64,000 bases of DNA from Prauserella_A oleivorans (GTDB lineage Bacteria; Actinomycetota; Actinomycetes; Mycobacteriales; Pseudonocardiaceae). Of the stretch, positions 42,658 to 51,201 are shown piece after piece. The notes under the pieces are model-generated. The model searched no databases, was not told the DNA's origin, and saw only the letters and a program-made list of their open reading frames with translations. Positions within the stretch are counted from its first letter, which is position 1. The number at the start of each line of letters is the position of its first letter. Where the stretch lies: positions 558,001 to 622,000 of the forward strand of contig NZ_JBHUNT010000001.1 in the NCBI RefSeq assembly GCF_042685745.1, in the 5' to 3' direction. The position numbers were made by a program, and so were the translations under genes.

Positions 42658-45600
42658 CTATGCGCCCCCGCCCGCGACGGCCGCCGGTTGTGCCGGGAGT
42701 CGCGTGGTCACCTGACCGTCGCGGACCTCGAGGACGAGGTCGGCGCCCGCGACCTCCTCGGCCCGGTGGGTGACGTGGACGACGGTCTTGCCGCGCAGCG
42801 CCTCGCGCAGCCCGGCGAGGACCCGGTCGGCGGTGGCCGGGTCGAGGTGGGCGGTGGGCTCGTCGAGCAGCACGACGTCCGTGTGTGGGGCGGCGAGCAG
42901 GGCCCGGGCGAGCGCCAACCGCTGTGCCTGGCCGCCGGACAGCCCCGCGCCCGCGCTGTCGAGCACGGTGGCCAGGTCGAGGCCGGGCAGCCCGGCGAGA
43001 CGGGCTGCGGCGGCGAGCTGGTCGTCGGTGGCGTGCGGGTCGGCGAGCCGGAGGTTCTCGGCGACGGTCGTGGACACCAGCTGCGGTTCCTGTGGTGCCC
43101 ACGCGACGCGCTCGGGCAGGACGGCCCGGGAGCTGTGTCCGGTGTGGTCGATCGGCAGGAAGCCGAGCAGCGCCGCGAGGAGCGTGGACTTGCCGGAGCC
43201 GGACGGGCCGATGACGGCGACGTGGCTGCCCGCGGGGATGTCCACGGTCACCGAACGCAGCACGGGGGCGTCGGTGCCCGGCCACCGGAGGTCGGCGTCC
43301 CGCAGCTCGATGTGGTCGCCGTGGCCGGCCGGGGTGTGTTTCGCCTCCCGGCCGGTGAGGGCGGCGAGGCGGGCACGGGCCTGGCGCAGTGCGTCCCGGT
43401 GCTGGGCGACGGGCGGCAGCAGGGCGAGCACCTCGGCGAGGGCGAGCGGCACGAGCGCGAGCACCGGGGCGAGGACGGGATCGAGCGAGCCCTGGGCGAC
43501 CGCGCGTCCGGCCAGCCAGGTGCCCGTGACGGCGGCGCCGCCGGTGACGGCGATGATGACGGCGTCGGCCACGCCTGCGCCGAGAGCCTGCCTGCGGGCG
43601 GCGGCGACGAGGGTCGCGTCGGTGCCGGCGAGGTCGCGGCGGCGCCGGCGGTGGGCGCCGACGGCGATGAGTTCGGCGGCGGCGTCGAAGAGCCCGAGCA
43701 CCTGGCGTTCGACGGCCCGGCGACCGGCCGCGAGGGTGGACGTGGCGCGGCGTTCGACGGCGAGGGCCGCGGCGGGCGCGAGCAGCCCGCCCACGAGCAT
43801 CGCGATGGCCAGGGCGAGCCCGGCTTCGGGCAGGACGGCGGCCTGCACGGCGCACGCCGCCAGGAGCACGATGGTGACGACGAGCGGTGGCGTGGCCACG
43901 CGCGGAAGCAGGTCGCGGATGGTGTCGACGTCGCTGACGAGGCGCTGCTGGCCTTCGCCGCGGTGCAGCGTGAGGGTGAGGGCGGGGCCGAGCCGCACCA
44001 GTGCTCGCCACAGCTGTTCGCGCAGCCGGCCGGCGATGCGGAAGGCGGCGTCGTGGGTGACGACGCGTTCGAGGTAGCGCAGCCCGGCGCGGGCGAGGCC
44101 GAACGTGCGCACGCCGACGACGGCGACGGTCAGCATGAGGATCGGCGGCTGCTGGGAGGCGCGCGCGATGAGCCAGCCGGAGGTCGCGGTGAGCGCGACA
44201 CCGGCGAGCAACGCGGCGGCGCCGAGTGCGGCTCCGCCGAGGAACCGGCGATCGAGGAGGGTGCGCAGTGGCGCGGGCCGGGCCGCGTCCGGTTCGGGGT
44301 CCGCATCCGCACCGGGCCGGGCGGTCGTGGGCTCGGCACCGGTTTCGAGGGCGGCGCGTTCGTGTGCGGCGACGACCACGGCCGCGCCCTCCTGTTCGGC
44401 GTCGCGGATGGCGGCGAGCACGCGCTGGGCGTTGACGGCGTCGAGGTGGGCGGTGGGCTCGTCGAGGAGCAGCAGCCAGGCACCGGCCCGCACACGCAGC
44501 AGGGCCCGGGCGAGGGCGAGGCGCTGGCGCTGGCCGGTGGACAGGCGACTGACGCAGGCGGCGCCGAGTCCGGTGAGGCCGAGCCGGTCGAGCACGGCGC
44601 CGATGTCGGCCTCGGTGGCGGTGGGCGCGGCGAGTACGAGTTCGTCCCGCACGGTGCCGCCGGCGAACGCCGGGGACTGCGGCACCCAGGCGATGTTCTC
44701 GCGCCAGCTGGACATGGCGATGTCGGCCAGTGGTGTGCCCGCGACGGTCACGGTGCCGGAGTCCGGGCGGAGGAAGCCGAGCAGCACGGACAGCGTGGTG
44801 GTCTTGCCCGCCCCGCTGGGCGAGCGCAGCCACACGGTCTCGCCCGGCCGCACGGTGAACGACTCGCCGTCCGGGGCGTAGCGGCCACGTCGCCGGACCC
44901 GCAGGTCACTCACGCGTACCTCACCGCGCGGCGCGGGTGTCGTGCCGTCGGCGGGTGCGGGTTCGGCGAGGACGTCGGCGACGCGGCGGACGGATTCGAC
45001 GCCGTCCTCGCTGGCGTGGAACGCGGTGCCGACCGCGCGCACGGGCTGGTAACACTCCGGCGCCAGGATCAGTACGCCGAGGCCGATGGCGAGCGAGAGG
45101 TCGCCGTTCACGAGCCGGACCCCGATGAGGACGGCGACCAGCGCCACGGACAGCGTCGCGGCGAGTTCGAGCGCGAACGCCGAGGTGAACGCGACGCGCA
45201 AAGTGGACAGTGTGGCGCGCCGGTGCCGGTCGTTGACACGGCGGACCGCCTCGGCCTGCGCCTCGGCGCGCCGGAAGGCGGCCAGCACGGGCAGGGCGCG
45301 GACGAGTTCGAGCAGGTGGCCGGACAGCCGCTGCACGGCGTCGCTGACCGCACTGACGCGGTCGGCGGTGTACTTGCCGATGAGGATGCCGAACAGGGGC
45401 AGCAGCGGGAGGGTGAGCGCGATGACGACCGCCGACGGCCAGTCGGCGACGAGCACGGCGGATCCAGCCGCGAGGGGGACCACGGCGGCGGTGACGAGCG
45501 CGGGCAGGTAGTCGGTGAAGTAGGCGTCGAGGGCGTCGAGGCCCTTGGTGGTCACGGCCGTGAGCTGCGCCGGTCCGCGTTGGGCGATCCACTCCGGACC

Positions 45601-45984
45601 GAGGCGCAGTGCGTGGTCGACGGCCTTGGCGCGCAGCTCCTCCTTGGCGCCGGCGGCGGCCCGGGCGGCCACCACGCGGGTGGCCCAGCCGAGCACGGCC
45701 CGCACCAGCACCACGCCGACGAGCACCGTGAGCCGTGTGGTGAGGTTCGCCGTGTGGCCGGCGACGATGTCGGCGAGCACGGCGGCGAGCAGGAACGCCT
45801 GCGCGACCAGCGTCGCGGCGTTCAGCAGGGCCAGCAGTGCCGATGCGGCCAGCGCCCGGCGCGCTGTCGCCGACAGGGCGGGCAGCGCGCCGAGCGGACC
45901 CTTGCCCGTCCGCGGCGAGTCCGCTGTGGACGTTGTGCGTGCGGACTCCGTGGCGGTAAGGGGTGTGCGGACGGGAAGTCTCAT
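42658..45984 (-). CDS. cydDC: Fused CydD-CydC cysteine/glutathione-type ABC exporter
   Basis: An 1108-residue fusion of two half-transporters needed for assembly of cytochrome bd. The CydD half has membrane helices (residues 40-310), P-loop 'LRSPSGAGKTTTLSVLLGF' and signature 'LSTGQRQRLALARALL'. The CydC half repeats this with helices, P-loop 'VIGPSGSGKSTLLAALLGF' and 'LSGGQAQRLALARALL', then 'DVVLLDEPTAHLDPATADR'. Separate genes occur in M. tuberculosis; the fused form is known from streptomycetes. ATG at 45984 overlaps the cydB stop (ATGA). An upstream open extension is not conserved. Confidence 0.92.
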   Translation of the reverse strand: MRLPVRTPLTATESARTTSTADSPRTGKGPLGALPALSATARRALAASALLALLNAATLVAQAFLLAAVLADIVAGHTANLTTRLTVLVGVVLVRAVLGWATRVVAARAAAGAKEELRAKAVDHALRLGPEWIAQRGPAQLTAVTTKGLDALDAYFTDYLPALVTAAVVPLAAGSAVLVADWPSAVVIALTLPLLPLFGILIGKYTADRVSAVSDAVQRLSGHLLELVRALPVLAAFRRAEAQAEAVRRVNDRHRRATLSTLRVAFTSAFALELAATLSVALVAVLIGVRLVNGDLSLAIGLGVLILAPECYQPVRAVGTAFHASEDGVESVRRVADVLAEPAPADGTTPAPRGEVRVSDLRVRRRGRYAPDGESFTVRPGETVWLRSPSGAGKTTTLSVLLGFLRPDSGTVTVAGTPLADIAMSSWRENIAWVPQSPAFAGGTVRDELVLAAPTATEADIGAVLDRLGLTGLGAACVSRLSTGQRQRLALARALLRVRAGAWLLLLDEPTAHLDAVNAQRVLAAIRDAEQEGAAVVVAAHERAALETGAEPTTARPGADADPEPDAARPAPLRTLLDRRFLGGAALGAAALLAGVALTATSGWLIARASQQPPILMLTVAVVGVRTFGLARAGLRYLERVVTHDAAFRIAGRLREQLWRALVRLGPALTLTLHRGEGQQRLVSDVDTIRDLLPRVATPPLVVTIVLLAACAVQAAVLPEAGLALAIAMLVGGLLAPAAALAVERRATSTLAAGRRAVERQVLGLFDAAAELIAVGAHRRRRRDLAGTDATLVAAARRQALGAGVADAVIIAVTGGAAVTGTWLAGRAVAQGSLDPVLAPVLALVPLALAEVLALLPPVAQHRDALRQARARLAALTGREAKHTPAGHGDHIELRDADLRWPGTDAPVLRSVTVDIPAGSHVAVIGPSGSGKSTLLAALLGFLPIDHTGHSSRAVLPERVAWAPQEPQLVSTTVAENLRLADPHATDDQLAAAARLAGLPGLDLATVLDSAGAGLSGGQAQRLALARALLAAPHTDVVLLDEPTAHLDPATADRVLAGLREALRGKTVVHVTHRAEEVAGADLVLEVRDGQVTTRLPAQPAAVAGGGA

Positions 45985-46991
45985 CGCGGTGCGTGCACCT
46001 TCGGGATGTGTTTCGTGCTGATGCGCTTGCGGAACACCCAGTACGTCCAGCCTTGGTAGACGAGCACGGCGGGGGTGCCGAACCCGGCGACCCAGGTCAT
46101 GATCGTCAGCGTGTACGGGCTGGAGGCGGCGTCGGTGACGGTGAGCGAGTTCGCCGGGTCCGTTGTGGACGGGAGGACGTCCGGGTAGAGCGCGCCGAAC
46201 AGAGTCACGACGGCGGCGGTGAGCGCGGCTCCGAGCGCGGCGAACGCCTGGCCTTCCCGGCCTTCGGCGAGCCGCCACCACGCGACGGCGGCCGTGATGA
46301 GGGCCAGCGCGAGTGTGCCCAGTGTCCACAGTGCACCTTCACGCCACTGCACGAGGCCCAGGAATGCGGCCAGGGGCAGCAGCGCAGCCGGGAGGATGCG
46401 GAAGGCGAGCCGGTGGGCGCGGTGGCGGATGTCGCCGTCGGTCTTGAGCGCGATGAACACGGCGCCGTGCAGCAGTGAGAACCCGACGATGGCGACGGCT
46501 CCGAGCAGCGTGTCCCACCGGACGGCCTCCAGCGGCGAGCCGATGCGGTTGCCGTCGGCGTCGAGGGGCAGTCCGAGCACGGTCGTCGCGATGAGGAGAC
46601 CGACGCCGAACGGCGGGATCCACGAGCCGATCATGATGACGCGGTCCCAGACGCGCCGCCAGCGGTCGGAGTCGACCTTGCCGCGGTACTCGAACGCGAC
46701 CCCACGGCCGATGAGGGCGAGCAGCACGACGAGCAGTGGCAGGTACGCGCCGGAGAAGAGTCCGGCGTACCAGGCGGGGAAGGCGGCGAACGTGGCACCC
46801 GCGGCGACGATGAGCCAGACCTCGTTGCCGTCCCACACCGGGCCGATGGTGTTGATGAGGACGCGGCGTTCGGTGTCGTCGCGCCCGAGGACGGGCATCA
46901 GCATGCCGACACCGAAGTCGAAGCCCTCGAGGAAGAGGTAGCCGAGCCAGAGCAGGGCGATCAGCACGAACCAGACGGTTTCGAGGTCCAT
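45981..46991 (-). CDS. cydB: Cytochrome bd oxidase subunit II
   Basis: A 336-residue protein with eight or nine membrane helices. 'VWFVLIALLWLGYLFLEGFD' and 'FGVGMLMPVLGRDDTERR' open it, followed by 'NTIGPVWDGNEVWLI' with the conserved Trp-Asp-Gly-Asn-Glu. The ATG has CGGAGG eight bases upstream. It pairs with CydA as the quinol-oxidising, oxygen-reducing terminal oxidase. A 193-base gap with a large hairpin separates it from cydA. Confidence 0.96.
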   Translation of the reverse strand: MDLETVWFVLIALLWLGYLFLEGFDFGVGMLMPVLGRDDTERRVLINTIGPVWDGNEVWLIVAAGATFAAFPAWYAGLFSGAYLPLLVVLLALIGRGVAFEYRGKVDSDRWRRVWDRVIMIGSWIPPFGVGLLIATTVLGLPLDADGNRIGSPLEAVRWDTLLGAVAIVGFSLLHGAVFIALKTDGDIRHRAHRLAFRILPAALLPLAAFLGLVQWREGALWTLGTLALALITAAVAWWRLAEGREGQAFAALGAALTAAVVTLFGALYPDVLPSTTDPANSLTVTDAASSPYTLTIMTWVAGFGTPAVLVYQGWTYWVFRKRISTKHIPKVHAPR

Positions 46992-47043
46992 CAGCGCGCC
47001 TCCGTGGCCGGTGTTTCAGGTGAAACCAGATATCCCCAGGCAG

Positions 47044-47072
47044 TTGTGCACAACAGGGTCGGTTGTCCACAA
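47044..47072 (+). other. Two DnaA-box-like 9-mers
   Basis: TTGTGCACA begins at 47044 and TTGTCCACA at 47063. The second matches the Streptomyces/mycobacterial DnaA box exactly as I recall it, and the first differs at one base. They are in the cydA-cydB gap. DnaA titration or regulation is possible; no origin features (AT-rich region, dnaA/dnaN) are near. Confidence 0.4.
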
Positions 47073-47108
47073 TTTCCTGCTGACGGCCCGTGGACAGCCC
47101 GCCCATGG

Positions 47109-47157
47109 GTAGGCTGGTGCAGGGGTCGCCCCCCGGGAAGGGTGGGGGGTTGCCTAC
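47109..47157. other. Intercistronic stem-loop between cydA and cydB
   Basis: GTAGGC (47109-47114) pairs with GCCTAC (47152-47157), and CCCCCC (47129-47134) pairs with GGGGGG (47144-47149) inside it. The structure is in the transcribed gap of the cyd operon. It could set the cydA/cydB ratio or be a processing or attenuation site. Confidence 0.45.
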
Positions 47158-47184
47158 GCCATTCCGACATTGCTCCCACCTTCC

Positions 47185-48729
47185 TCAGTAGGCGAACGCG
47201 AGCGCGTCGTCGTCGCTGCCGCCACTGCCACCACTGCCACCACTGCCACCGCCGCCGTCCCGGCCTGGTCCGCCGTCCGGTTTCTCCGGCTTCGGGGGTA
47301 TGACGCCCTCGATCCCGCCACGCACGTACTTCGTGATCAGGAAGACCTCCACCACGGCCAGCACCGCGTAGACGAGGGTCAACGCGATCAGCGACGTCCA
47401 CACCTCGCCCTCCGTCACCCTCGACACGGCCTGCGCGGTGTACATCCAGACACCGTCGACGCCGCTCGGGTCGGGGTTCGGCACCACCACGAACGGCTGC
47501 CGCCCCATCTCGGTGAAGATCCAGCCCGCGCTGTTGGCGATGAACGGCAGCGCGATACCCGACAGCGCCATCCGGGGGAACCACTTCGTATCCGGGATCC
47601 GCCCGCCGCGCGTCAGCCAGAGCGCGAACACGCCCAGCGCCGTCGACAGCGCGCCGAAACCGATCATGACCCGGAAACCCCAGTAGGTCACCGGCAGGTT
47701 CGGCACATAGTCGATGGGCTTGCCGGCCAGCTCACCGAGCGCCGGGTCGTCCGGGTAGTTGCTGCCGTAGCGCTCCTGGTACTCGGTGACCAGGTCGTCG
47801 ATGCCCTTGACCTCGGTCGTGAAGTCGTTGTGCGCCAGGAACGACAGCAGCGCAGGCACGTTGAATGTCTTGACGCTCTCGCAGTCGGCGTCGCGGACAT
47901 CGCCGATCGCGATGATCGAGAAGCTCGCCGGCTGCTCGGTGTGGCACAGCGCCTCGGCGGAGGCCATCTTCATCGGCTGCTGCTCGAACATCAGCTTGCC
48001 CTGGACGTCACCGGTGACCGCGAGCACCACGAACGCGACCACCCCGGTCCACGTGCCGAGCTTGAGCGACGACCGCCACACCGCACGGTGCTCGTCGTGC
48101 TCGTGCCGCTTGCGCCACAGCCGCCACGACGCGATCCCCACCAGGAACGCCGCCGCCACGGAGAACGCACCGGCCACCGTGTGCGGGATCGCCGCCAGCG
48201 CGGTGTTGTTGGTGAGCACGGCCCAGATCGAGGTCATGGTCGGCCTGCCGTCGACGAACTCGGCGCCCACCGGGTGCTGCATCCACGAGTTCGCCGCCAG
48301 GATGAAGTACGCCGATGCCACGGTGGCCAGCGAGAACGCCCACACGCACGCCAGGTGCACCTTCTTCGGCAGCCGGTCCCACCCGAAGATCCACAGGCCG
48401 AGGAACGTCGATTCGACGAAGAACGCGACGAGCCCCTCCATCGCCAGCGGGGCGCCGAATACGTCACCGACGAAGCGAGAGTACTCGCTCCAGTTCATAC
48501 CGAACTGGAACTCCTGCACGATGCCGGTCACCACACCCATGGCGAAGTTGACCAGCAGCAGCTTGCCCCAGAACTTCGTCATCTTGTAGTAGCGCTCGTC
48601 GCCCGTGCGCACCCATGCCGTCTGCATCCCCGCGACCAGCACGGACAGGCCGATCGTGAGGGGCACCATCAGGAAGTGGTAGACGGTCGTGATCCCGAAC
48701 TGCCACCGGGCAAGCTCCAGTACGTCCAC
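47185..48729 (-). CDS. cydA: Cytochrome bd oxidase subunit I
   Basis: A 514-residue protein. N-terminal 'LELARWQFGITTVYHFLMVP' and 'GKLLLVNFAMGVVTGIVQEF' carry heme and quinone-site residues, and 'PVGAEFVDGRPTMTS' follows. The Q-loop is the short form. The C-terminus is a Gly-Ser repeat tail ('GGSGGSGGSGGSDDD') encoded by nine-base repeats. GTG at 48729 is chosen because it begins VDVLELARWQFG, the family start. A DosR-type palindrome lies 60-75 bases upstream. Confidence 0.96.
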   Translation of the reverse strand: MDVLELARWQFGITTVYHFLMVPLTIGLSVLVAGMQTAWVRTGDERYYKMTKFWGKLLLVNFAMGVVTGIVQEFQFGMNWSEYSRFVGDVFGAPLAMEGLVAFFVESTFLGLWIFGWDRLPKKVHLACVWAFSLATVASAYFILAANSWMQHPVGAEFVDGRPTMTSIWAVLTNNTALAAIPHTVAGAFSVAAAFLVGIASWRLWRKRHEHDEHRAVWRSSLKLGTWTGVVAFVVLAVTGDVQGKLMFEQQPMKMASAEALCHTEQPASFSIIAIGDVRDADCESVKTFNVPALLSFLAHNDFTTEVKGIDDLVTEYQERYGSNYPDDPALGELAGKPIDYVPNLPVTYWGFRVMIGFGALSTALGVFALWLTRGGRIPDTKWFPRMALSGIALPFIANSAGWIFTEMGRQPFVVVPNPDPSGVDGVWMYTAQAVSRVTEGEVWTSLIALTLVYAVLAVVEVFLITKYVRGGIEGVIPPKPEKPDGGPGRDGGGGSGGSGGSGGSDDDALAFAY

Positions 48730-48788
48730 GCCCTCGACTCTGCCCCGGCGGCCCCCACGCGCGTCAGGTCCCGTGGTCCTGATCTTGC

Positions 48789-48804
48789 CGGGACATAGGT
48801 CCCG
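48789..48804 (-). promoter_or_regulatory. DosR-type box upstream of cydA
   Basis: CGGGACATAGGTCCCG is a six-base-arm palindrome with a four-base centre. Its core GGGAC-N4-GTCCC equals the invariant part of the mycobacterial DosR box (GGGACTWWAGTCCC as I recall it). A second imperfect dyad (TCAGG/CCTGA) lies about 20 bases nearer the cydA start. A regulator with the DosR recognition helix is encoded at 36601. Confidence 0.65.
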
Positions 48805-48926
48805 TCCACGCAGATCAGAGACGCTGTTTCGGCGTGGCGAAAAAAATTGTGAGGCGGCGCTTGGAAATTGCCCGAGCACCGCCGAAACCGCCGATTCGCA
48901 AATCCAATCAGCTTGATTTTCCGCCG

Positions 48927-48956
48927 CTCCCCTTTATCGTTGAAGTGACAAGGGAG
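48927..48956 (+). promoter_or_regulatory. Hairpin that could mask the ribosome site of the GDT1-family gene
   Basis: CTCCCCTT (48927-48934) can pair with AAGGGAG (48950-48956), which is the Shine-Dalgarno sequence, across about 15 bases. If the transcript starts upstream, this would control translation. No known riboswitch was recognised. Confidence 0.4.
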
Positions 48957-48967
48957 TGAAAGCATTC

Positions 48968-49570
48968 ATGTCCACCGCACTGCTGGCCTTCATCGCAACG
49001 TTTGCGCTGGTCATGGCCGTCGAGCTACCCGACAAGACACTTGTCGCCACGCTCGTCCTCACCACGCGTTACCGCGCCGCTCCGGTACTCACCGGAGTCA
49101 CCATCGCCTTCGCGGTGCAAACGGTGATCGCGATCGCATTCGGCAGTGCGCTGACATTACTCCCGGACCGCCTGGTCTCCGTTGTGGTCGGCGTCATGTT
49201 CGGTATCGGCGCCGCGATGCTGCTTCGAGCGGGCTTCCGTACGGGCGACGAGGGCGAGGAGGACGCCATGCGGGCCGGCCCCGCGCCGGTGTCGTTCCTG
49301 CGAGCGGGCACGACCTCGTTCGCCGTGTTGTTCACCGCCGAGTGGGGTGACGCCTCGCAGCTGGCCACCGCCGGGCTCGCGGCCCGCTACGCCCAGCCGT
49401 TCGCGGTGGGTCTCGGTGCTTTCGCCGGGCTGGCCTGCGTGGCGGCGCTGGCGGTCTTCCTCGGCAAGAAGATCCGCAGCCGGATTCAGCCGAAGCTCAT
49501 CCAGCGGGTGGCGGGGTTCGTGTTCGCCGGGTTCGCGACCTTCGCCTTCGGCGCCGCGCTGCTCGGCTGA
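48968..49570 (+). CDS. GDT1/TMEM165 (UPF0016) family cation transporter
   Basis: A 200-residue protein with six membrane helices in two inverted halves. The two signature motifs are 'VMAVELPDKTLVATLVLTT' and 'LFTAEWGDASQLATAGLAA', matching E-x-G/P-D-K/S-T/Q of the family. Homologues export Mn2+ or exchange Ca2+. Start at ATG 48968, eleven bases after AGGGAG; a GTG at 48956 is too close to that ribosome site. The gene diverges from cydA. Confidence 0.9.
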   Translation: MSTALLAFIATFALVMAVELPDKTLVATLVLTTRYRAAPVLTGVTIAFAVQTVIAIAFGSALTLLPDRLVSVVVGVMFGIGAAMLLRAGFRTGDEGEEDAMRAGPAPVSFLRAGTTSFAVLFTAEWGDASQLATAGLAARYAQPFAVGLGAFAGLACVAALAVFLGKKIRSRIQPKLIQRVAGFVFAGFATFAFGAALLG

Positions 49571-49578
49571 CGTCCCCT

Positions 49579-50211
49579 TCAATCGCGCACGACGTCCGCG
49601 AGCGCTCCGGCGGCGTCCACCACCCGCGGTCCGACCGTGGTGGCGTCGGGGGGTTCGAGCGACACCACGCCGACGGCGGCGCGCAGTCCCAGCACACCGC
49701 GCAGCGGCGCCGCGATGCCGTGCACTCCCGGCTGCGGTTCACCCGTCGCCGTTGCCCAGCCCTTTCCGCGAGCCCGCAGCGCGAGCGCCTTGCCCGCAGC
49801 GCCGCGCGAGGCCGGGTGCCTGCTGCCGATCCGGTACGCCACGTGCAGCGCCGTTCCCGCCGGCTCGGCCACCGCGATCACGTGCAGGTGCTCGCCCTCG
49901 GCAATCGAAAGGTGCGCGGTGGCACGGACGTCGTCGGCCAGGGCCCGCAACACCGGACGGGCGGCCTGGCGCAGCTGCGGCCGCATCTGGTCGGCGAGCC
50001 GAAGGATGCCCGCGCCGAGCCGCACCCTGCTGCCGTCCCGCCACACCAGCCCGCGTTCGGACAGCGGCACGAGCAGCCGGTAGACGGCCGCGCGGCTGGT
50101 GCCGATCGCCGCGGCCAGTTCCGAGACCGTCGCCGCGGCGCCGCCCGCGTCGGCGACCGCCTGCAAGAGGGCGAGCCCGCGATCGAGAGTCAGCGAGCTC
50201 TCCCTGCTCAC
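49579..50211 (-). CDS. IclR-family transcriptional regulator
   Basis: A 210-residue regulator with an N-terminal winged helix ('LALLQAVADAGGAAATVSEL' then 'AIGTSRAAVYRLLVPLSERG') and a C-terminal ligand-binding domain ('TAHLSIAEGEHLHVIAVAEP', 'HPASRGAAGKALALRA'). It is a little shorter than the usual 250 residues. The start overlaps the end of the preceding unknown gene, so the two are cotranscribed. The ligand is unknown. Confidence 0.85.
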   Translation of the reverse strand: MSRESSLTLDRGLALLQAVADAGGAAATVSELAAAIGTSRAAVYRLLVPLSERGLVWRDGSRVRLGAGILRLADQMRPQLRQAARPVLRALADDVRATAHLSIAEGEHLHVIAVAEPAGTALHVAYRIGSRHPASRGAAGKALALRARGKGWATATGEPQPGVHGIAAPLRGVLGLRAAVGVVSLEPPDATTVGPRVVDAAGALADVVRD

Positions 50212-51074
50212 AACAGGCCCAGGTCCTGGAGGTCCCCGATCGGCTGCTCGAAGCTGGCCGAGGCGTACGAGGCGAACAGCGCACGCACGGCCTTGGCGGC
50301 GTCGTCCGACAGCCGCCGCGCCTCCTCGGCGAGCTGCTCACCGTCGGTGCTGCCCAGCGCCTCCCGCACGTTGCCGCCCGACAGGCACCGCGCCGACGCC
50401 ACCAGCAGGTTGAGGAAGCCGTGGTGCTCGAACCCGCTCTCCGGGTCGGCGTGGCGCACCGCGCGGTGCAGGCTGTTCGTCGCCTTGAACGTCGCGCCCT
50501 CGACGCCCGCGACAACCGACAGGAAGTCGGCCACCTCGTCGATGCTCGGGAAGTTCTCCCGCGACAGCCCGCCACAGCGGATCTTCGGCCAGCTGCCGTG
50601 TTCGATCACCCGGCGGACGCCGTCGAGCCAGCCCACGCCACGCCTGGGCTCCACAACCCGCACGACGTCCTCGGGCACGAACTCCGACACCCGCTCCAGC
50701 CACACCTCGTCGACGTCGGAGGGTGCGGGCATCTCGACCATCCTCAGCGCCAGGAGCTCGCTGCGGGATTCCACGATCGAGATCGCCTTAGGCACGCCGC
50801 CGAGGCCGGTGTCGATGATGAGCGACAGCGGCAGCGGTTCCTTCGGCTTGATCTTGATGAGCTCTGTGATCAGCTCCGGCAACCGCGACGCCTGGCAGAG
50901 GAAAACCCCCAGGACACCCGCGTGTTCGCCGGCGCGGTTCTCGAAGTAGGCCTTCAGCGCCTCCGGCATGGTCGCATCGCCGGGAGGAAAGAGGGCCGAG
51001 TCGTCGACCAGGCGAGCGAACAGGGGTGGGGTTCCACGGGGGCCGGGGGGCGTGAGTTCCACAGCGCTTGACAC
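50208..51074 (-). CDS. Conserved actinobacterial protein of unknown function
   Basis: A 288-residue soluble protein with no signal peptide or membrane helix. It starts VELTPPGPRGTPPLFARLVD from GTG 51074 and has regular alpha/beta alternation, 'PLSLIIDTGLGGVPKAI', 'LRMVEMPAPSDVDEVWLERV' and 'KIRCGGLSRENFPSIDEVAD'. The pattern suggests a TIM-barrel-like fold, but I do not recognise a family. It ends inside the start of the IclR gene. TAGCGT seven bases before the GTG is part of a 13-base palindrome (51082-51094) that could be the IclR operator. Confidence 0.7.
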   Translation of the reverse strand: MSSAVELTPPGPRGTPPLFARLVDDSALFPPGDATMPEALKAYFENRAGEHAGVLGVFLCQASRLPELITELIKIKPKEPLPLSLIIDTGLGGVPKAISIVESRSELLALRMVEMPAPSDVDEVWLERVSEFVPEDVVRVVEPRRGVGWLDGVRRVIEHGSWPKIRCGGLSRENFPSIDEVADFLSVVAGVEGATFKATNSLHRAVRHADPESGFEHHGFLNLLVASARCLSGGNVREALGSTDGEQLAEEARRLSDDAAKAVRALFASYASASFEQPIGDLQDLGLL

Positions 51075-51081
51075 GCCTCAC

Positions 51082-51094
51082 ACGCTAGTAGCGT
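51082..51094. promoter_or_regulatory. Palindrome ACGCTAGTAGCGT over the promoter of the IclR unit
   Basis: Six-base perfect arms around one base. The minus-strand half TAGCGT is also the -10 element, seven bases before the GTG at 51074. It is well placed for autoregulation by the cotranscribed IclR protein. Confidence 0.45.
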
Positions 51095-51201
51095 CCGAAA
51101 TCAGGACGACACTGGCCGCCTGGCGAACGCCTCGCCTGCCCCTCACCGCACCGCCGCCCACCATCGTGAGGAGACGAAGGCAACTTCCACCTGCCCGGGA
51201 A

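Noticed and set aside
42616..46059. Very long open frame on the plus strand opposite cydDC (also 11297-13345 and 60354-62153)
   Set aside because: These are antisense shadows of high-GC genes. The proteins are His/Arg/Gln/Gly-rich without domains, while the opposite strands encode full families.
24930..47075. Apparent recurrence of TGTGGAC/GTCCACA as a possible Chi- or DnaA-like genome motif
   Set aside because: I counted roughly eight clear copies in 64 kb on both strands, about the number expected by chance for a heptamer.
47208..47262. Nine-base tandem repeats as a CRISPR or mobile repeat
   Set aside because: They are in frame and encode the Gly-Ser tail of CydA; no spacers are present.
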